The notes: generated from the letters alone by a model not told the origin. 64,000 bases of DNA from Acidovorax sp. Root219 (GCF_001428665.1 NZ_LMIJ01000003.1:1-64000), one strand, 5' to 3'. Shown: positions 50,906 to 61,626, numbered from the stretch's first letter. Program-made: numbers and translations.

Positions 50906-52996
50906 GGCAGAGCTGGCGTCCTGTTCGGCGGTGGCCAGCGTACAGCACTGCACGAAGGCCGGCAGCTCGTCGGCCGCCATCGCCCGGCCGTAATACCAGC
51001 CCTGCACCTGCAGGTCCATGTCGCCGGGCAGCACCTGCAATTGCTCCAGCGTCTCCACCCCCTCCACCACGATGGCGACCCCCAGGCTCTGGCAGAAATG
51101 CAGCAGGCCCTGCAGCAGGCGAGCCCCCCGGGGGTCGGCGCTGGCCACCACGAAACTGCGGTCGATCTTGATGGTGTCCACCTCAAAGGCGTGCAGGTAG
51201 CTGAGCGAGGAATAGCCGGTGCCGAAGTCGTCGATGGCCACCTGGGCACCCACGGCGTGGATGCGGGCGATGGCGTCGCGCATCTGGCCCACGTCGGCGG
51301 CCAGCGCATCCTCGGTGAGTTCGACGCTGATGCAGCCGCCGGCAGGCGCTATCAACGCCACCAGCCGCTGGCAGTGCGCTGCCGACATGAGCGTGGGCCC
51401 GGTGACATTGATGGAGATGGGCAACTCGAAGCCCGCGCTGCGCCAGCGCCGGTACTGCTGCAGGGCCGCGTCGGCCACCCACAGGTCGACATCCTTCATG
51501 AGCCCGGCCTCGGTCAGCCATGCCAGAAAAGCCCCCGGTGACTGCGTGCGCCCCCGGCCATCGCGGGCCCTGAGCAGCGCCTCGCAACCCACGCATTCGC
51601 CCGTGCGTGGCGACACCTGGGGCTGGTACTCCAGGAAGAACTCGTACTCGCCCATGCGGCGCACCTGGGCCAGCAGCTCCTCGCGGCCGGCCTGCCGCTG
51701 CTGCGCCAGGACCACCGGGTCGCTGGCATACAGGCGGCCCTGCTCCTGCAGGCGCGAGAACGTGGTGTCCAGCCCCGGCAGGTGCACCGTGGTGGCGTTG
51801 TGGCGCTCCAGCGCCCGCACCGCCGGCGCGTAGATGCAGGCCCCCAGCAGCACCAGTGCCAGCTGCAGCACCACCGCTGGCCAGGAGCCCTGGGTGCTGG
51901 CGTAGGCGTTGAAGAGGACGGGGGCATTCAGCGGCATTGCCATCGTGGCCACCGGCACCCAGCCCGCCTGCACGGCGCCCAGCGCCAGGCAGGCGTTGAC
52001 GGCCGGCACGAGGATGAACGGCAGCAGCAGACGCGGATTCAGTATCAGGGGAATGCCGAACAGCAGCAGCTCATTCACGTTCAGCAGGGCCATGGGCAAG
52101 CTGGCCAGGGCCAGCAGGCGCAGGCCGGGACTGCGCGCACGCCACAGCACGGCCACCACCAGCGACAGGGTGGCCCCCGCCCCGCCGATGAAGGCGAAAG
52201 CCCCCAGCAGGCCGGCGTTGAGCAGGTAGGGCGGTGGCTGGTCTGCCAGCACCTCGATGGCATTCCACCCCACGGCCAGCTCCAGCACCTGGAACAGCGG
52301 CTGCAAGGCATGGTAGCCATGGATGCCGAAGAACCACAGCAGCGAATTCATGCCCGTGATCGCCACGGCATTCAGGTAAGGCCGGTCCGGGTCCACCACA
52401 TCCAGGGGCAGGCTCCAGTGCGCCAGGCCCGACCATTGCTGCAGCAGCGTCAGCACCACGACAAGCAATCCGGCCGTGAGCACACCGGGCAACACCATGT
52501 TCATGGCATCTTCCACGTTGTCGCTGACCAGCGAGCCGCGCGACAGCTGCAGCCAGCGCACCCGCATCAGCCGGGCCATGAGGGGCACGTTGACGATGGG
52601 CGAGGCGATGGCGATGAACAGCACCAGCGTGGCGGCGGCACGCGGGTGCCCGCGCAGCAGGTAGGCGGCCAGCGCCACGTACACAAAGCACAGGAAGGCC
52701 ACGGGCAGGCGCGGCAGGCTGTGGCGGATGGCCAGCATATAGCCGATGGAGGCCGCGATCAGCAGCGGCAGGATGCGGCTGATCTCGGCATGCAGGCCGG
52801 CCAGCAGGTCCGTGGTCTGCGTGGGCAGGCCGAGCATCTGCGCGAGCACCGACGACACCAGGAACACCGCCGACACCATGAGGCAGGGCAGCACCCACAG
52901 CAGTCCCTCGCGGATGGCGCGCATGGAGTCGGCGCGCGCGACCGCCTGCAGCCGCAGCGACAGCCGCACCTTCAGGGCCGCGATACCAATGCCCAC
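50894..52996 (-). CDS. PTS EIIC (lactose/cellobiose type) fused to EAL phosphodiesterase domain
   Basis: 700 residues. Residues about 10-400 are a PTS EIIC membrane domain of the Lac/cellobiose family: NSLLWFFGIHGYHAL (about 220) and NVNELLLFGIPLILNPRLLL (about 307), matching the family NEPxxFGxPxxxNP motif, with ten or so helices. Residues about 430-690 form a complete EAL domain: CEALLRARD (473), SINVTG, SVELTEDAL (560), IDDFGTGYSSLSYL (591), IKIDRSFV, VVEGVETLE (647), VQGWYYG. No EIIA or EIIB is present. GTG 52996 is preceded by AGGGAGGG at 6-base spacing. It should degrade c-di-GMP in response to a ligand in the EIIC chamber. Confidence 0.9.
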   Translation of the reverse strand: MGIGIAALKVRLSLRLQAVARADSMRAIREGLLWVLPCLMVSAVFLVSSVLAQMLGLPTQTTDLLAGLHAEISRILPLLIAASIGYMLAIRHSLPRLPVAFLCFVYVALAAYLLRGHPRAAATLVLFIAIASPIVNVPLMARLMRVRWLQLSRGSLVSDNVEDAMNMVLPGVLTAGLLVVVLTLLQQWSGLAHWSLPLDVVDPDRPYLNAVAITGMNSLLWFFGIHGYHALQPLFQVLELAVGWNAIEVLADQPPPYLLNAGLLGAFAFIGGAGATLSLVVAVLWRARSPGLRLLALASLPMALLNVNELLLFGIPLILNPRLLLPFILVPAVNACLALGAVQAGWVPVATMAMPLNAPVLFNAYASTQGSWPAVVLQLALVLLGACIYAPAVRALERHNATTVHLPGLDTTFSRLQEQGRLYASDPVVLAQQRQAGREELLAQVRRMGEYEFFLEYQPQVSPRTGECVGCEALLRARDGRGRTQSPGAFLAWLTEAGLMKDVDLWVADAALQQYRRWRSAGFELPISINVTGPTLMSAAHCQRLVALIAPAGGCISVELTEDALAADVGQMRDAIARIHAVGAQVAIDDFGTGYSSLSYLHAFEVDTIKIDRSFVVASADPRGARLLQGLLHFCQSLGVAIVVEGVETLEQLQVLPGDMDLQVQGWYYGRAMAADELPAFVQCCTLATAEQDASSASVS

Positions 52997-53090
52997 ACCA
53001 TGCCCTCCCTGCCGCGCACTGCGGTCAGCCCCATGCTAGCAGGCAGGCACCGGGATGGCAAAGTGGCCGGACCAGCTCGGCCCGACCAGT

Positions 53091-55880
53091 TCAGCCCGTA
53101 TTGCGCAGCCCCGCCGCGATCCCGTTGATGGAGATGTGGATACCGGTCTGCACGCGCTCGTCGCCCTGCCCTGCACGCCAGCGGCGCACCAGCTCGACCT
53201 GCAGATGGTGAAGCGGGTCGATGTACGGGAAGCGGTGCTTGATGGAGCGTGCCAGGGCCGCGTTGTGCGTCAGGCGCTGCTTGTCGCCGGTGATGCGCGT
53301 GAGCGCCTCGGCGGTGCGGTGCCATTCGGTCTCGATGGCGCTGAAGACCTTCTTGCGCAGGCGCGCGTCTGTGACGAGTTCGCTGTAGCGCGAGGCCAGG
53401 GCCAGGTCGCTCTTGGCCAGCACCATGTCCATGTTGGACAGCAGGGTGCGAAAGAACGGCCACTGGCGGTACATCTTCTGCAGCAGCGCCAGCTGTGCCT
53501 TGGGGTCCTTGCCCTCGGCGTTCACGAAGGCATCGACCGCCGCGCCGAAGCCGAACCAGCCCGGCAGCGTGAGGCGGCACTGGCCCCAGCTGAAGCCCCA
53601 GGGGATGGCGCGCAGGTCCTCGATCTTCTGGCTGGCCTTGCGCGATGCGGGGCGCGAGCCGATGTTCAGTTCGGCGATCTCGCGGATCGGCGTGGAGTTG
53701 AAGAAATACTCGGTGAAGCCCGGGGTCTCGTACACCAGCGCGCGGTAGGCCCCCATGCTGGCCAGAGAGAGCTGCGCGGCCGCCTCCAGGAAGGCCTTGG
53801 TGGCCGGCTTGGTGGGCTGCAGCAGCGTGGCCTCGAGCGTGGCCGCGACCAGGGTTTCGAGGTTGCGCCGGCCGATCTCGGGGTTGGCGTACTTGGAGGC
53901 GATGACCTCGCCCTGCTCCGTCAGGCGGATCTGGCCGCGCACGGTGCCGGGCGGCTGCGCCAGGATGGCCTGGTAGCTCGGGCCGCCGCCGCGGCCCACG
54001 GTGCCGCCGCGGCCGTGGAACATGCGCAGCTGGATGCCGTGGTTGGTGGCCAGCTCGTCGAACAGCTCCACCAGCGCGATCTCGGCGCGGTACAGCTCCC
54101 AGTTGCTGGTGAAGATGCCTCCGTCCTTGTTGCTGTCGGAGTAGCCGAGCATGATGTCCTGCTCGCTGCCGCTGCGGTGCACCAGCCCCGCCACGCCGGG
54201 CAGGGCATAGAACTCGCGCATGATGGGCGCGGCATTGCGCAGGTCTTCGATGGTCTCGAACAGCGGCACCACGATGAGGTCATTGCGCGCATCGCCGTCC
54301 AGCGTGCCGCGCATCAGGCCCACTTCCTTTTGCAGCAGCAGCACTTCGAGCAGGTCGCTCACCGTTTCGGTGTGGCTGATGATGTAGTGGCGGATGGCCT
54401 CGTGCCCGTAGCGGTAGCGCATGGCCAGCGCCGCCTCGAAGATGGCCAGCTCGCCCCGGGCGTGGTCCGAGTAGCTGGCACCCACCACGCGCAGCGGGCG
54501 CGCGTCGTTGAGCAGGCGCAGCAGCAGCGCGCGCTTGTCGGTCTCGGACAGCGCGGAGTACGCCGTCTCGACGCGCGCCGTGGCCAGCAGCTCGGCCACC
54601 ACCTCCTCGTGTTTGTCGGAGCTCTGGCGCAGGTCCACCGTGGCCAGGTGGAAGCCGAAGACCTGCACGGCGCGGATCAGCGGGTGCAGGCGCTCGGCGG
54701 CCAGGGCCTCGCCATGGTGCGACTTGAGCGATGCCTCGATCACGCGCAGGTCGGCCAGGAAGGCCTCGGCGCTCACGTAGGGATTCTGTGGGGCCACGGC
54801 ATGGCGCGCCGCCTCGCCGCCCGTCAGTTCCTTGAGCGATGCGGCCAGGCGCGCATAGACGCCGGTCAGGGCGCGGCGGTAGGGCTCGTCCTGGCGGTGC
54901 TCGTTGGTGTCGGGCGAGCGCGCGGCCAGGGCCTCCATCTCGGCCGATACCTGCACCAGACGGGCCGACAGCGACAGCTCGCCGCCCAGGTAGTGCACCT
55001 CGGTCAGGTAGTGGCGCAGGGCCACCTCGGCCTGGCGCCCCAGGGCGTACTGCAGGGTCTGCGCGGTGACGTTGGGGTTGCCGTCGCGGTCGCCGCCGAT
55101 CCACTGGCCCATGCGCAAAAAGCTGTGCACCGGGTACTGGCCGAGCTCGGTCTCGAGGTCGGCATAGATCTTGGGGATCTCGCGCAGGAAGGTGGCCTCG
55201 TAATACGACAGCGCGTTCTCGATCTCATCGGCCACGGTGAGCTTGCTGTAGCGCAGCAGGCGCGTCTGCCACAGCTGGGCCACGCGGGCGCGCAGTTGTG
55301 CTTCGTTGGCGGCGAGTTCGCGCGGGGTGAGCGCGTCCTTGGCGGTGTTGTACAACTGGGCGCGCACCTGGATGTCGTCGCGCGCGGCCAGCAACTGGGC
55401 GATGTCGCGTTCGGCATCCAGGATGCTCTTGCGCTGCACCTCGGTCGGGTGGGCCGTGAGCACCGGCGCCACATAGCTGCCGGCCAGGGTCTGCGAGATG
55501 GTCTTGGGCGCGATGCCAGCCCAGCGCAGGCGCGACAGGGCGACCTCGATGCTGCCCTCCTGCGTGTCGCCCGCGCGCTCGTGCACGGCGCGGCGGCGGA
55601 TGTGGTGGCGGTCTTCGGCCAGGTTGGCCAGGTGGCTGAAGTAGGTGAAGGCGCGGATCACGCTCACCGTCTGGTCGCCCGAGAGGGTCTTGAGCAGCTT
55701 CTTGAGCGCCCGATCGGCCTCCTGGTCCGCGTCGCGGCGGAAGGCGACCGAGAGCTTGCGCACCTGCTCCACCAGCTCGTAGGCGGCCACGCCCTCCTGG
55801 TCCCGGATCACGTCCCCCAGAATGCGGCCGAGCAGGCGGATGTCGTCAATCAGGGGCTGGTCCTTGTCGGATCGTCTCAT
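53091..55880 (-). CDS. ppc: Phosphoenolpyruvate carboxylase
   Basis: 929 residues, normal length. It carboxylates PEP to oxaloacetate. Signatures: [16 protein letters not shown] with the catalytic His (about 160), [37 protein letters not shown] (about 620-635) and the C-terminal [31 protein letters not shown] precedes ATG 55880. Divergent from hemC across 97 bp, so both promoters share that gap. It is anaplerotic and unrelated in pathway to the haem genes. Confidence 0.97.
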   Translation of the reverse strand: MRRSDKDQPLIDDIRLLGRILGDVIRDQEGVAAYELVEQVRKLSVAFRRDADQEADRALKKLLKTLSGDQTVSVIRAFTYFSHLANLAEDRHHIRRRAVHERAGDTQEGSIEVALSRLRWAGIAPKTISQTLAGSYVAPVLTAHPTEVQRKSILDAERDIAQLLAARDDIQVRAQLYNTAKDALTPRELAANEAQLRARVAQLWQTRLLRYSKLTVADEIENALSYYEATFLREIPKIYADLETELGQYPVHSFLRMGQWIGGDRDGNPNVTAQTLQYALGRQAEVALRHYLTEVHYLGGELSLSARLVQVSAEMEALAARSPDTNEHRQDEPYRRALTGVYARLAASLKELTGGEAARHAVAPQNPYVSAEAFLADLRVIEASLKSHHGEALAAERLHPLIRAVQVFGFHLATVDLRQSSDKHEEVVAELLATARVETAYSALSETDKRALLLRLLNDARPLRVVGASYSDHARGELAIFEAALAMRYRYGHEAIRHYIISHTETVSDLLEVLLLQKEVGLMRGTLDGDARNDLIVVPLFETIEDLRNAAPIMREFYALPGVAGLVHRSGSEQDIMLGYSDSNKDGGIFTSNWELYRAEIALVELFDELATNHGIQLRMFHGRGGTVGRGGGPSYQAILAQPPGTVRGQIRLTEQGEVIASKYANPEIGRRNLETLVAATLEATLLQPTKPATKAFLEAAAQLSLASMGAYRALVYETPGFTEYFFNSTPIREIAELNIGSRPASRKASQKIEDLRAIPWGFSWGQCRLTLPGWFGFGAAVDAFVNAEGKDPKAQLALLQKMYRQWPFFRTLLSNMDMVLAKSDLALASRYSELVTDARLRKKVFSAIETEWHRTAEALTRITGDKQRLTHNAALARSIKHRFPYIDPLHHLQVELVRRWRAGQGDERVQTGIHISINGIAAGLRNTG

Positions 55881-55977
55881 GCGGTAGTCTCCGGGAATGG
55901 GGGCGGCGTCCTGCACGGGTGGTGCGGGCGCATGCTAGCATCGCCCGCCCCTGAATAATTACAAACAGGTTACGAAC

Positions 55978-56931
55978 TTGAGCCGCCCTTTGCCCCACCC
56001 CATCGTGATCGCCACGCGCGAAAGCCGCCTGGCCCTCTGGCAGGCCGAGCATGTGCAGGCCCTGCTGCAGGCCCGCGGCCACACCGTGGAGCTGCTGGGC
56101 ATGACCACCAAGGGCGACCAGATCCTGGACAAATCGCTGTCCAAGGTGGGCGGCAAGGGCCTGTTCGTCAAGGAGCTGGAAGTCGCGCTCGAAGAAGGCC
56201 GTGCCCACATCGCCGTGCATTCGCTCAAGGACGTGCCCATGGAGCTGCCCGAGGGCTTTGCCCTGGCCTGCGTGATGGAGCGCGAGGACCCGCGCGATGC
56301 CTTCGTCTCCCCCCGCTACGCCTCGCTCGACGAACTGCCCCAGGGCGCGGTGGTGGGCACCTCCAGCCTGCGCCGCCAGGTGCTGCTGCAGGCCCTGCGG
56401 CCCGACCTGCGCATCGAACCCCTGCGCGGCAACCTTGATACGCGCCTGCGCAAGCTCGACGAAGGCCAGTACGACGCCATCGTGCTCGCGGCCGCAGGCC
56501 TCAAGCGCCTGGGGCTCGAATCACGCATCCGCCTGGCTTTCGAGCCCGCCACCATGCTGCCCGCCGCCGGCCAGGGTGCCCTGGGCATCGAGGTGCGCAG
56601 CGACCGCCTGGACCTCATCGCCGCATTGGAGCCCCTGGCACACCAGGCCACCTGGCTCACCGTGGCCGCCGAGCGCGCCGTGAGCCGCGCCATGGGCGGC
56701 AGCTGCTCCATGCCCCTGGCAGCGCACGGCACCCTGGGCGCCGACGGCACGCTGCAGCTCGATGCGGCCTGGGGCGACCCCGAAGATGCCCATGCGCCGC
56801 TGGTGCGCGCCCATGCCAGCGCCCCCGTGGCCACCCTGGGCCAGGCCGAAGCGCTGGGCGACGAGATTGCCCGGCGCCTGCGCGCGGGTGGCGCCCGGGG
56901 CGTGGACCCGGCTTCGCCCGCCCCCAACTGA
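55978..56931 (+). CDS. hemC: Porphobilinogen deaminase (hydroxymethylbilane synthase)
   Basis: 317 residues. It polymerises four porphobilinogens to hydroxymethylbilane. The dipyrromethane cofactor Cys is in [14 protein letters not shown] (about 246); [15 protein letters not shown] and [20 protein letters not shown] are conserved. The start is TTG at 55978; no ATG or GTG gives a complete N terminus. First gene of hemC-hemD-hemX-hemY. Confidence 0.96.
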   Translation: MSRPLPHPIVIATRESRLALWQAEHVQALLQARGHTVELLGMTTKGDQILDKSLSKVGGKGLFVKELEVALEEGRAHIAVHSLKDVPMELPEGFALACVMEREDPRDAFVSPRYASLDELPQGAVVGTSSLRRQVLLQALRPDLRIEPLRGNLDTRLRKLDEGQYDAIVLAAAGLKRLGLESRIRLAFEPATMLPAAGQGALGIEVRSDRLDLIAALEPLAHQATWLTVAAERAVSRAMGGSCSMPLAAHGTLGADGTLQLDAAWGDPEDAHAPLVRAHASAPVATLGQAEALGDEIARRLRAGGARGVDPASPAPN

Positions 56932-56932
56932 C

Positions 56933-57736
56933 ATGGCCGCTGCGCCGCCCCGGGTGATCGTCACGCGGCCCGAGCGCGAGGCGGCCCAGTGGGTGGAACA
57001 GCTCACCGTGCGCGGCCTGGCCGCCACCGCCCTGCCTCTGATCGCCATCGGCCCCTGTACCGACCCTCAGGCTGTGCAGGCACTGGCCCAAGCCCGCGCA
57101 CGGCTGGCCCAGGCCCCCGGCTACCGGGCGCTGATGTTCGTGAGCAGCAATGCGGTGCTGTATTTCCTGCACGGGGCCCCACCCCTGCCGGCCGGCACCC
57201 GTGCATGGGCCCCCGGGCCAGGCACGGCGCGCGCGCTGGAACAGCTGGGCGTACCGCCTGCCGCCATCGACGGCCCCGCCGCCGATGCCGCGCAGTTCGA
57301 CTCCGAATCACTGTGGCAGCAGGTGGCACCCCAGATCCGGGCCGGGGACCGCGTGCTCATCGTGCGCGGCCGTTCGGCCGGAGTGCATGAATCCTCCGAG
57401 GGTTCGGGCCGCGACTGGCTGGCGCGCCAGGTGCAGGCCGCAGGCGGCCAGGTGGACTGGGCCGTGGCCTACGAACGCGGCGCGCCCAGCTTCACCCCCG
57501 AGCAGACCGCGCTGGCAGAGGCGGCCACCCAGGACGGGTCGCTGTGGCTGCTGAGCAGCTCCGAGGCGGTGGCAAACCTGGCCGAGGCCCTGCCCGGCCG
57601 GTCCTGGACGGCTGCAAAGGCCCTGGCCACGCACCCGCGCATCGCCCAGACCGCCCGCGCCATGGGCTTTGGCCATGTAAGGGAGTGTCGGCCGGCGCTG
57701 GAAGACGTGGTGGCCTCGATAGAATCGGCCCCATGA
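56933..57736 (+). CDS. hemD: Uroporphyrinogen-III synthase
   Basis: 267 residues. Family divergence is high, but VIVTRPEREAAQWVEQL, FVSSNAVLYFL, VLIVRG and LLSSSEAVANL fit HemD. It closes the linear tetrapyrrole with ring D inversion. Two bases after hemC, and overlapping the hemX start (ATGA). Confidence 0.92.
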   Translation: MAAAPPRVIVTRPEREAAQWVEQLTVRGLAATALPLIAIGPCTDPQAVQALAQARARLAQAPGYRALMFVSSNAVLYFLHGAPPLPAGTRAWAPGPGTARALEQLGVPPAAIDGPAADAAQFDSESLWQQVAPQIRAGDRVLIVRGRSAGVHESSEGSGRDWLARQVQAAGGQVDWAVAYERGAPSFTPEQTALAEAATQDGSLWLLSSSEAVANLAEALPGRSWTAAKALATHPRIAQTARAMGFGHVRECRPALEDVVASIESAP

Positions 57737-58812
57737 GTTCCGCGCCCCCCAACGACCTGCCCGCCGCAGCCCCCGCTACCCCCGTCGCCCCTCGTGGGAG
57801 CAGCCTGCCCACCCTGCTGGTGGGCGTGCTGGCCGTGGCCGCCGTGGCGAGCAGTGGCCTGCTGTGGCAGAAACTGAGCGTGATCCAGGAGCAGTTGGCG
57901 CGCCAGTCGGCCGATTCCGGAGCGCTGGCCATCGAGGCACGCACCATGGCCCGCCAGGCCGAGGAACTGGTGCGCGAGACCGCCGCCCGCCTCTCGGTGG
58001 CCGAGGCCCGTGTGAGTGAAGTGGCGCTGCAGCGCAGCCAGCTCGAAGAATTGATGCAGAGCCTGTCGCGCTCGCGCGACGAAAACCTGGTGGTGGACAT
58101 CGAATCGGCCGTGCGCCTGGCGCAGCAACAGTCCCAGCTCACCGGCAGCCTGGACCCTCTGGTGGCCGCCCTCAAAAGCGCCGACCAGCGCATCGAGCGC
58201 GCCGCACAGCCACGCCTGACCCCCGTGCAGCGCGCCATCAACCGCGACCTCGATCGCCTGACCCGCGCCGTGGTGACCGACACGGCCGGCCTGCTCGCCC
58301 GCCTGGATGATCTGGTGCGCCAGGTGGACGAACTGCCCGTGCTCAATGCCGTGGCCCAGGCCGCGTCCACGAAGCGCCTGGGCCTGTCTCCCGCTGCGCC
58401 GGGCTCTGCCGGTGGCACCGCAGCCGGGGCCGAGTTGCCCTGGTGGCAAGCCACCCTGCAGCGCAGCTGGGAGGTGGTGCGCGACGAGGCCCGCAGCCTG
58501 GTGCGCGTGAGCCGGGTGGACCAGCCCGAGGCCATCCTGCTCGCGCCCGAGCAGACCTTCTTCCTGCGCGAGAACCTGAAACTCAAGCTGCTCAATGCGC
58601 GCCTGGGCGTGCTGGCGCGCCAGTTCGACTCGGCGCGCGCCGACCTGGCCGCAGCCACCACGGCGCTCAACAAGTATTTCGACCCGGCCTCGCGCCGCAC
58701 GCAGGCGGCAGCCACGGTGCTGCAACAGGCCCAGACCGGGATGAAGGCTGCCGAGCTGCCGCGCCTGGACGATACCCTCTCCGCGCTGGCCACGGCCGCC
58801 GCGGGGCGCTGA
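57733..58812 (+). CDS. hemX: HemX family membrane protein
   Basis: 359 residues. A Pro-rich cytoplasmic start, one membrane helix (about 26-46), then a long coiled-coil region (50-120: QEQLARQSADSGALAIEART onward) and a HemX domain with FFLRENLKLKLLNARLGVLA. Function is poorly defined: it is thought to help organise late haem synthesis at the membrane; older annotation as uroporphyrin methyltransferase is not supported since no SAM-binding motif is visible. Fused/overlapped with hemD end. Confidence 0.88.
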   Translation: MSSAPPNDLPAAAPATPVAPRGSSLPTLLVGVLAVAAVASSGLLWQKLSVIQEQLARQSADSGALAIEARTMARQAEELVRETAARLSVAEARVSEVALQRSQLEELMQSLSRSRDENLVVDIESAVRLAQQQSQLTGSLDPLVAALKSADQRIERAAQPRLTPVQRAINRDLDRLTRAVVTDTAGLLARLDDLVRQVDELPVLNAVAQAASTKRLGLSPAAPGSAGGTAAGAELPWWQATLQRSWEVVRDEARSLVRVSRVDQPEAILLAPEQTFFLRENLKLKLLNARLGVLARQFDSARADLAAATTALNKYFDPASRRTQAAATVLQQAQTGMKAAELPRLDDTLSALATAAAGR

Positions 58813-58829
58813 GAGAGAGGGCAGCACGC

Positions 58830-60107
58830 ATGCGCGCAGCACTCTGGCTCCTGGCGTTGTTTGGCGTGGCCGTTGCGGCCGCGTTGTTTGCGGGCAACAA
58901 CCAGGGCACGATCACCCTTTACTGGCCCCCGTACCGGGTCGATCTGTCACTGAACATGGTGGTGCTGCTGCTCGTGGGCGGCTTCGTCACCGTGCATGCC
59001 GCCCTGCGGGCCCTGGCGGCCCTGCTGGAGCTGCCGCACCAGGCCCGCCGCTGGCGCGTGCAGCAAAAGGAACGAGCCATGCACAGCGCGCTGCTCGACG
59101 CCATGACGCACCTGCTGGGCGGGCGCTTCATCCGTTCGCGCAAGGCCGCCGTGGCCGCGCTGGCGCAGGAGAACGCCCTGGCTGCCGCCGGCGAGTCGGT
59201 GCCGCATGGCAACCAGTTGCGCTCGCTGGCCCACCTGGTGGCGGCCGAGGGCTCGCACGCCCTGCAGGACACCGCCACGCGCGACAGCCATCTGCAGCGC
59301 GCGCTCGACGATGCACCCGCCCGCGGCACGGCCCTGGAGCTGGAACTGCGCGAAGGCGCCCAGATGCGCGCCGCTCGCTGGACGCTGGACGACCGCGACG
59401 CCGATGCCGCCCTCGAATGGCTCGCCGCCCTGCCCCAGGGCGCCGCGCGCCGCACCCTGGCGCTGCGCATCAAGCTCAAGGCCACGCGGCTGGCCCGCCG
59501 CACGCAGGAGGCGCTGGACACGGCCCGCCTGCTGGCCAAGCACCGCGCCTTCTCGCCCACCGCCGCACAGAGCATCGTGCGCGGCCTGGCCACCGAACTC
59601 ATCCAGAGCGCGCACGACACGGCACAGCTGCGCCGCGTGTGGGACGACCTGGAAACCTCCGAGCGCAACATGCCCGAGCTGGCCATCCAGGCCGCGCAGC
59701 GCATGGCCACCCTGGGTGGTGACGCCACGCAGGTGCGCGCCTGGCTGCTGCCGGTGTGGGAGCGCATGGTGGACCTGCCCGATGCGCTGGCCGAACACCA
59801 TGCCCTGAAGCTGGTGCGCGCACTGGAATCGGGCCTCGATGCCCTTGACGCCCCCTGGCTGGCGCGCATCGAAGCCGCCCAGCAGGCCAACCCGCGCGAT
59901 GCGCGCCTGCAGTACATGGCCGGCATGGCCTGCCTCAAGCGCCAGCTGTGGGGCAAGGCCCAGCAGTTGCTGACCCAGGCCGCCCACCAGCTCGCCGATG
60001 CCGGCCTGCGCGCCAGCGCCTGGCGCCACCTGGCAGAGCTGGCCGAACAGCGCGGCGACGAAGCCGCCGCCGCCGAGGCCTGGAAAAAAGCCGCACTCGC
60101 CCGCTGA
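58830..60107 (+). CDS. hemY: HemY family TPR membrane protein
   Basis: 425 residues. Two membrane helices at the N terminus (about 2-20 and 40-62), the HemY_N segment NNQGTITLYWPPYRVDLSLN, then helical TPR-like repeats (for example LMALLKRQLWGKAQQLL-like region near 365-400). This is the proteobacterial HemY associated with haem operons, not the Bacillus protoporphyrinogen oxidase of the same name. 17 bp after hemX. Confidence 0.88.
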   Translation: MRAALWLLALFGVAVAAALFAGNNQGTITLYWPPYRVDLSLNMVVLLLVGGFVTVHAALRALAALLELPHQARRWRVQQKERAMHSALLDAMTHLLGGRFIRSRKAAVAALAQENALAAAGESVPHGNQLRSLAHLVAAEGSHALQDTATRDSHLQRALDDAPARGTALELELREGAQMRAARWTLDDRDADAALEWLAALPQGAARRTLALRIKLKATRLARRTQEALDTARLLAKHRAFSPTAAQSIVRGLATELIQSAHDTAQLRRVWDDLETSERNMPELAIQAAQRMATLGGDATQVRAWLLPVWERMVDLPDALAEHHALKLVRALESGLDALDAPWLARIEAAQQANPRDARLQYMAGMACLKRQLWGKAQQLLTQAAHQLADAGLRASAWRHLAELAEQRGDEAAAAEAWKKAALAR

Positions 60108-60415
60108 CCAAGCAGGCGGGGGGCCCGCCCATCCCCTGGCCATCTACCGGCCATCCATCTGCGCCCACCTTTTGCGAAACAAGAGGGAACTTTGAGCGCA
60201 CACCCCCTGTCAATTCAGTTTTTTTGAATTGAAGCATCAATCCTGCTGAAGCCGAACGCGCTGGCAGCTTCCTACACTGCGCTCACCGCGGGGCCTTGTG
60301 CATGCAGCACGGGGCGCGGCATGCGAGGCAGCGACGGATGCGCCAGCCCGAAAAACCTGCTCCCAGCACCTGCTGCCCACCCCTGCCCTGCCACCCCATC
60401 GCCGATTTCCCCAAG
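60108..60415. other. Intergenic region upstream of cytochrome b561 gene
   Basis: 308 bp, no gene recognised. TCAATTCA (60210-60217) and TGAATTGA (60225-60232) form a perfect 8-bp inverted repeat around GTTTTTT, either an operator or weak terminator of the hem operon. It lies about 185 bp before the cytochrome gene. Confidence 0.55.
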
Positions 60416-60991
60416 ATGCCATCCTCCACGCCGACTCCCACCAGCCGACCGGCCCGCTACACCCACACCGCCATGCTGATGCACTGGGTGCTGGGCCTGG
60501 CCCTGATCGGTGCCTTCTGCGTCGGCCTGTACATGACCAGCCTGCCGTTCTCACCAGCACGGCTGAAGCTCTACAACTGGCACAAGTGGGCCGGGGTCAC
60601 CATCCTCACGCTGTCGGTGCTGCGCATCCTCTGGCGCCTGACGCACCGCCCGCCGGCCCTGCCGGCCGCCATGGTGCAGGCCATGCCGCGCTGGCAGGCG
60701 CTGGCGCACCACGCCACGCACGGCCTGCTGTACGCGCTGTTCCTGGCCGTGCCGCTGATCGGCTGGGCCTACAGCTCGGCGGCGGGCTTCCCCATCGTGT
60801 TCCTGGGCCTGTGGCAATTGCCCGATTTCGTGCCCGTGAGCAAGGAGCTGGCCGAGGCCATCAAGCCCTGGCACCAGTACACCGCCTTTGCCATGGCCGG
60901 GCTGGTGGTGCTGCACGTGGCCGCCGCCCTCAAGCACCAGTTCATCGACCGGGACGGCCTCATCGGCCGCATGCTGCCCGGCCCGCGCTGA
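60416..60991 (+). CDS. Cytochrome b561 family protein
   Basis: 191 residues with four membrane helices. Probable haem-b ligands are the His in AMLMHWVLG (about 22), YNWHKWAG (about 62), LAHHATHGLLY (about 105) and VLHVAAALKHQ (about 168). Such CybB-like proteins move electrons between quinol and periplasmic partners. ATG 60416 is preferred over a 120-nt longer frame. The two YceI genes follow directly, a common grouping. Confidence 0.9.
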   Translation: MPSSTPTPTSRPARYTHTAMLMHWVLGLALIGAFCVGLYMTSLPFSPARLKLYNWHKWAGVTILTLSVLRILWRLTHRPPALPAAMVQAMPRWQALAHHATHGLLYALFLAVPLIGWAYSSAAGFPIVFLGLWQLPDFVPVSKELAEAIKPWHQYTAFAMAGLVVLHVAAALKHQFIDRDGLIGRMLPGPR

Positions 60992-61053
60992 GCCCCCGCC
61001 CCAGCCCTCCGCCCTCTTCCTTGTTCTTCCGCACCGATTTTTCAGGAGCCTTC

Positions 61054-61626
61054 ATGCAAGCATCTTCCTTTGTCTCGAGCCTTGTGCTGGGCGCCGCCGT
61101 GCTGGCTGCACCGTCCGCCTTCGCGCAGCAGCAACTGGTCCCCGCACAGAGCGAGGTGCAGTTCACCGCGCGCCAGATGGGCGTGCCCCTCGAAGGCCAT
61201 TTCAAGAAGTTCGATGCCAAGGTGGCCTTCGACCCGGCCAAGCCCGACACCAGCAAGATCAGCTTCACCGTGGACACCGGCAGCGCCACGCTGGGCTCGC
61301 GCGAGACCGATGCCGAATTGCCCAAGCCCACCTGGTTCAACGTGCCCAAGTTCCCCCAGGCAGTGTTCGAATCCACCACCATCAAGGCGCTGGGCGGCGG
61401 CAAGTTCGAAGTGGCCGGCAAGCTCACCATCAAGGGCAATGCGCAGAACGTGGTCGTGCCCGTGGCGCTGGCCCAGAGCGGTGCCACCACCACGGCCACC
61501 GGCACCCTGCCCATCAAGCGCCTGGCCTTCAAGATCGGCGAGAACGAATGGGCCGACACCTCCATGGTGGCCGATGACGTGACCGTCAAGTTCAAGCTGG
61601 CGCTCACGGGCGTGGGCAAGCTCTGA
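61054..61626 (+). CDS. YceI family periplasmic protein, copy 1
   Basis: 190 residues. Signal peptide 1-24 (VSSLVLGAAVLAAPSAFAQ). The YceI lipocalin-like beta barrel follows: QSEVQFTARQMGVPLEGHFK, SKISFTVDTGSATLGSRETD. These proteins bind polyisoprenoid lipids. TTCAGGAGCC precedes the ATG. With cytochrome b561 and copy 2 it forms an apparent operon. Confidence 0.92.
   Translation: MQASSFVSSLVLGAAVLAAPSAFAQQQLVPAQSEVQFTARQMGVPLEGHFKKFDAKVAFDPAKPDTSKISFTVDTGSATLGSRETDAELPKPTWFNVPKFPQAVFESTTIKALGGGKFEVAGKLTIKGNAQNVVVPVALAQSGATTTATGTLPIKRLAFKIGENEWADTSMVADDVTVKFKLALTGVGKL

Noticed and set aside
53055-55958. 967-residue open frame antisense to ppc
   Set aside because: The opposite strand is unmistakably PEP carboxylase with all signatures; the long frame reflects codon bias.
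57733-58812. hemX as uroporphyrinogen-III C-methyltransferase
   Set aside because: No SAM-binding motifs; one membrane helix and coiled coil fit the HemX family instead.
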